Source of the DNA: a virus
IMG/VR virus record: IMGVR_UViG_3300021961_000715
Span: 1-22,041 of that record
DNA: 22,041 bases
Strand: one strand, 5' to 3'
Positions 21,191 through 22,041 of this stretch are shown piece after piece. Each line of letters begins with the position of its first letter. The stretch's first letter is position 1. The notes beneath the pieces are model-generated. The model was not told where the DNA came from. It saw only the letters and a program-made list of their open reading frames with translations, and ran no database searches. A program made the translations under genes and the position numbers.

Positions 21191-22041
21191 TGCCAGCGGC
21201 AAAAGTTTCAGACGACGAATTTATTCATATTTGGCAAACGTACAAAGAGCCCACCAAGGTCGCCCGCGCAATTGGCGTTGATGCACGCAACGTGCACAGC
21301 CGGCGCAAGTCGCTTGAAGCGAAGTACGGCATCGTTCTGGAGAGCGATAACGCCAGGCAGCGAGGCGGCCGAAACGGTCAGATTCGCGCATCAATCGAGG
21401 CGACCGCCCAGGCGCGCGCTCGCGACTACGAGCGAGACATGGCGCTTGAGGTCACCGACGGCGTCGTGCTGGTCGGCTCCGACGCGCACTACTGGCCGGG
21501 GCTCGTTACGGTCGCGCATAAGGCGTTCTGCAAACTTGCAAAGGAACTCAAGCCCGCGGTGGTGGTGCTCAACGGAGACGTGCTCGACGGCGCGCGTATC
21601 AGCCGCCACCCGAGAATCATGTGGGAGAAACAGCCCGAGCTCAAAGACGAGCTGTACGCGGTGCAGGATCGGTGTGCCGAGATTGAGCGAGCCGCTGGCC
21701 GGGCGCAGCTCATCCGCACAATCGGCAACCACGACGCGCGCTTTGAAAACTACTTAGCCGCAAATGCGCCCGAGCTCGAAGAGATGACCGGCGCAACCTT
21801 GATCGACTACCTGCCGCGCTGGCGGGCGGGGTGGGCAATTCACGCCAACGCCAACACCGACGCCTGGACGGTGATCCGGCATAGGCCGGTCGGGGGCGGG
21901 ATACACGCCGCGTACAACTCGACGCTGCGCTCAGGTGTGCACTACGTGCATGGACATCTCCACAAGCTGCAGTACACGCCCTGGGGCGATTACAGAGGCC
22001 GTCGGTACGGGGTGGACACTGGGAGCCTGGCAGAGGCGAAA
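21187..22041 (+). CDS. HTH-calcineurin-like metallophosphoesterase (partial, runs off the right edge)
   Basis: The frame is open from ATG 21187 (or ATG 21190) for 285 codons to the window end with no stop, so the C-terminus is missing. Residues about 9-49 look like a helix-turn-helix ('DDEFIHIWQTYKEPTKVARA'), followed by a basic linker. The phosphoesterase motifs occur in order: D99 and H101 in 'GSDAHYWPG', D131 in 'NGDVLDG', N181, H182 and D183 in 'GNHDARFE', and H257 and H259 in 'VHGHLHK'. All metal-binding residues are present, so an active enzyme acting on phosphodiesters, perhaps nucleic acid, is expected. This family is found in many phages, often annotated as DNA repair exonuclease or metallophosphoesterase. 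Its start overlaps the metallopeptidase stop. Confidence 0.88.
   Translation, partial: MMPAAKVSDDEFIHIWQTYKEPTKVARAIGVDARNVHSRRKSLEAKYGIVLESDNARQRGGRNGQIRASIEATAQARARDYERDMALEVTDGVVLVGSDAHYWPGLVTVAHKAFCKLAKELKPAVVVLNGDVLDGARISRHPRIMWEKQPELKDELYAVQDRCAEIERAAGRAQLIRTIGNHDARFENYLAANAPELEEMTGATLIDYLPRWRAGWAIHANANTDAWTVIRHRPVGGGIHAAYNSTLRSGVHYVHGHLHKLQYTPWGDYRGRRYGVDTGSLAEAK

Overview
The window is a stretch of a tailed-phage (Caudoviricetes) structural and lysis region, about 22 kb. Almost everything is on the + strand and tightly packed, with many start/stop overlaps of the ATGA, TAATG, TGATG and TAGTG type. The gene set points to a short-tailed, podovirus-like phage of a Gram-negative host. There is a portal, scaffold, major capsid protein, adaptor-type connector, P22 gp10-like tail hub, three or four large ejection-type proteins and fibres, but no tape measure, tube or sheath gene between capsid and fibres. 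Small proteins near the fibres (a TIGR02466-like 2OG-Fe(II) oxygenase and a cyanophage-type 'MAHFAEID' protein) suggest an aquatic phage; that is an inference. No integrase, repressor, terminase or polymerase is in the window, so lifestyle and replication cannot be judged. No tRNA, CRISPR or insertion sequence was seen.

Head region (1-6134): the 3' part of the portal gene; a 432-aa unrecognised protein; a 62-aa gene on the - strand (the only convincing one on that strand); a 113-aa conserved phage protein; the scaffold; a 197-base highly structured leader; the major capsid protein; a double-hairpin terminator region; a 62-aa protein; a strong UUCG-loop terminator; and a 204-aa protein with a C-terminal coiled coil.

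Connector, tail and ejection region (6143-14695): an adaptor, a gp10-like hub, a proline-rich repeat protein, a GNAT-like acetyltransferase, then four proteins (402, 134, 370 and 684 aa) that look like internal virion or DNA-ejection proteins, rich in Gln/Asn/Ala or carrying Gly/Ala hydrophobic stretches.

Adsorption region (14700-19515): a long tail fibre, a glycine-rich adhesin made of two homologous modules, an 84-aa accessory protein, the oxygenase and the 122-aa cyanophage-type protein.

Lysis and following region (19567-22041): two one-TM/coiled-coil proteins, a GTA-type holin, a GH24 endolysin, an HExxH metallopeptidase, and a calcineurin-like metallophosphoesterase with an N-terminal helix-turn-helix that runs off the right edge.

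The least explained parts are the 1065-2541 insert (unknown large protein plus antisense gene with a leaderless-type promoter), the RNA structures flanking the capsid gene, the proline-rich protein, and the two-module glycine-rich adhesin.
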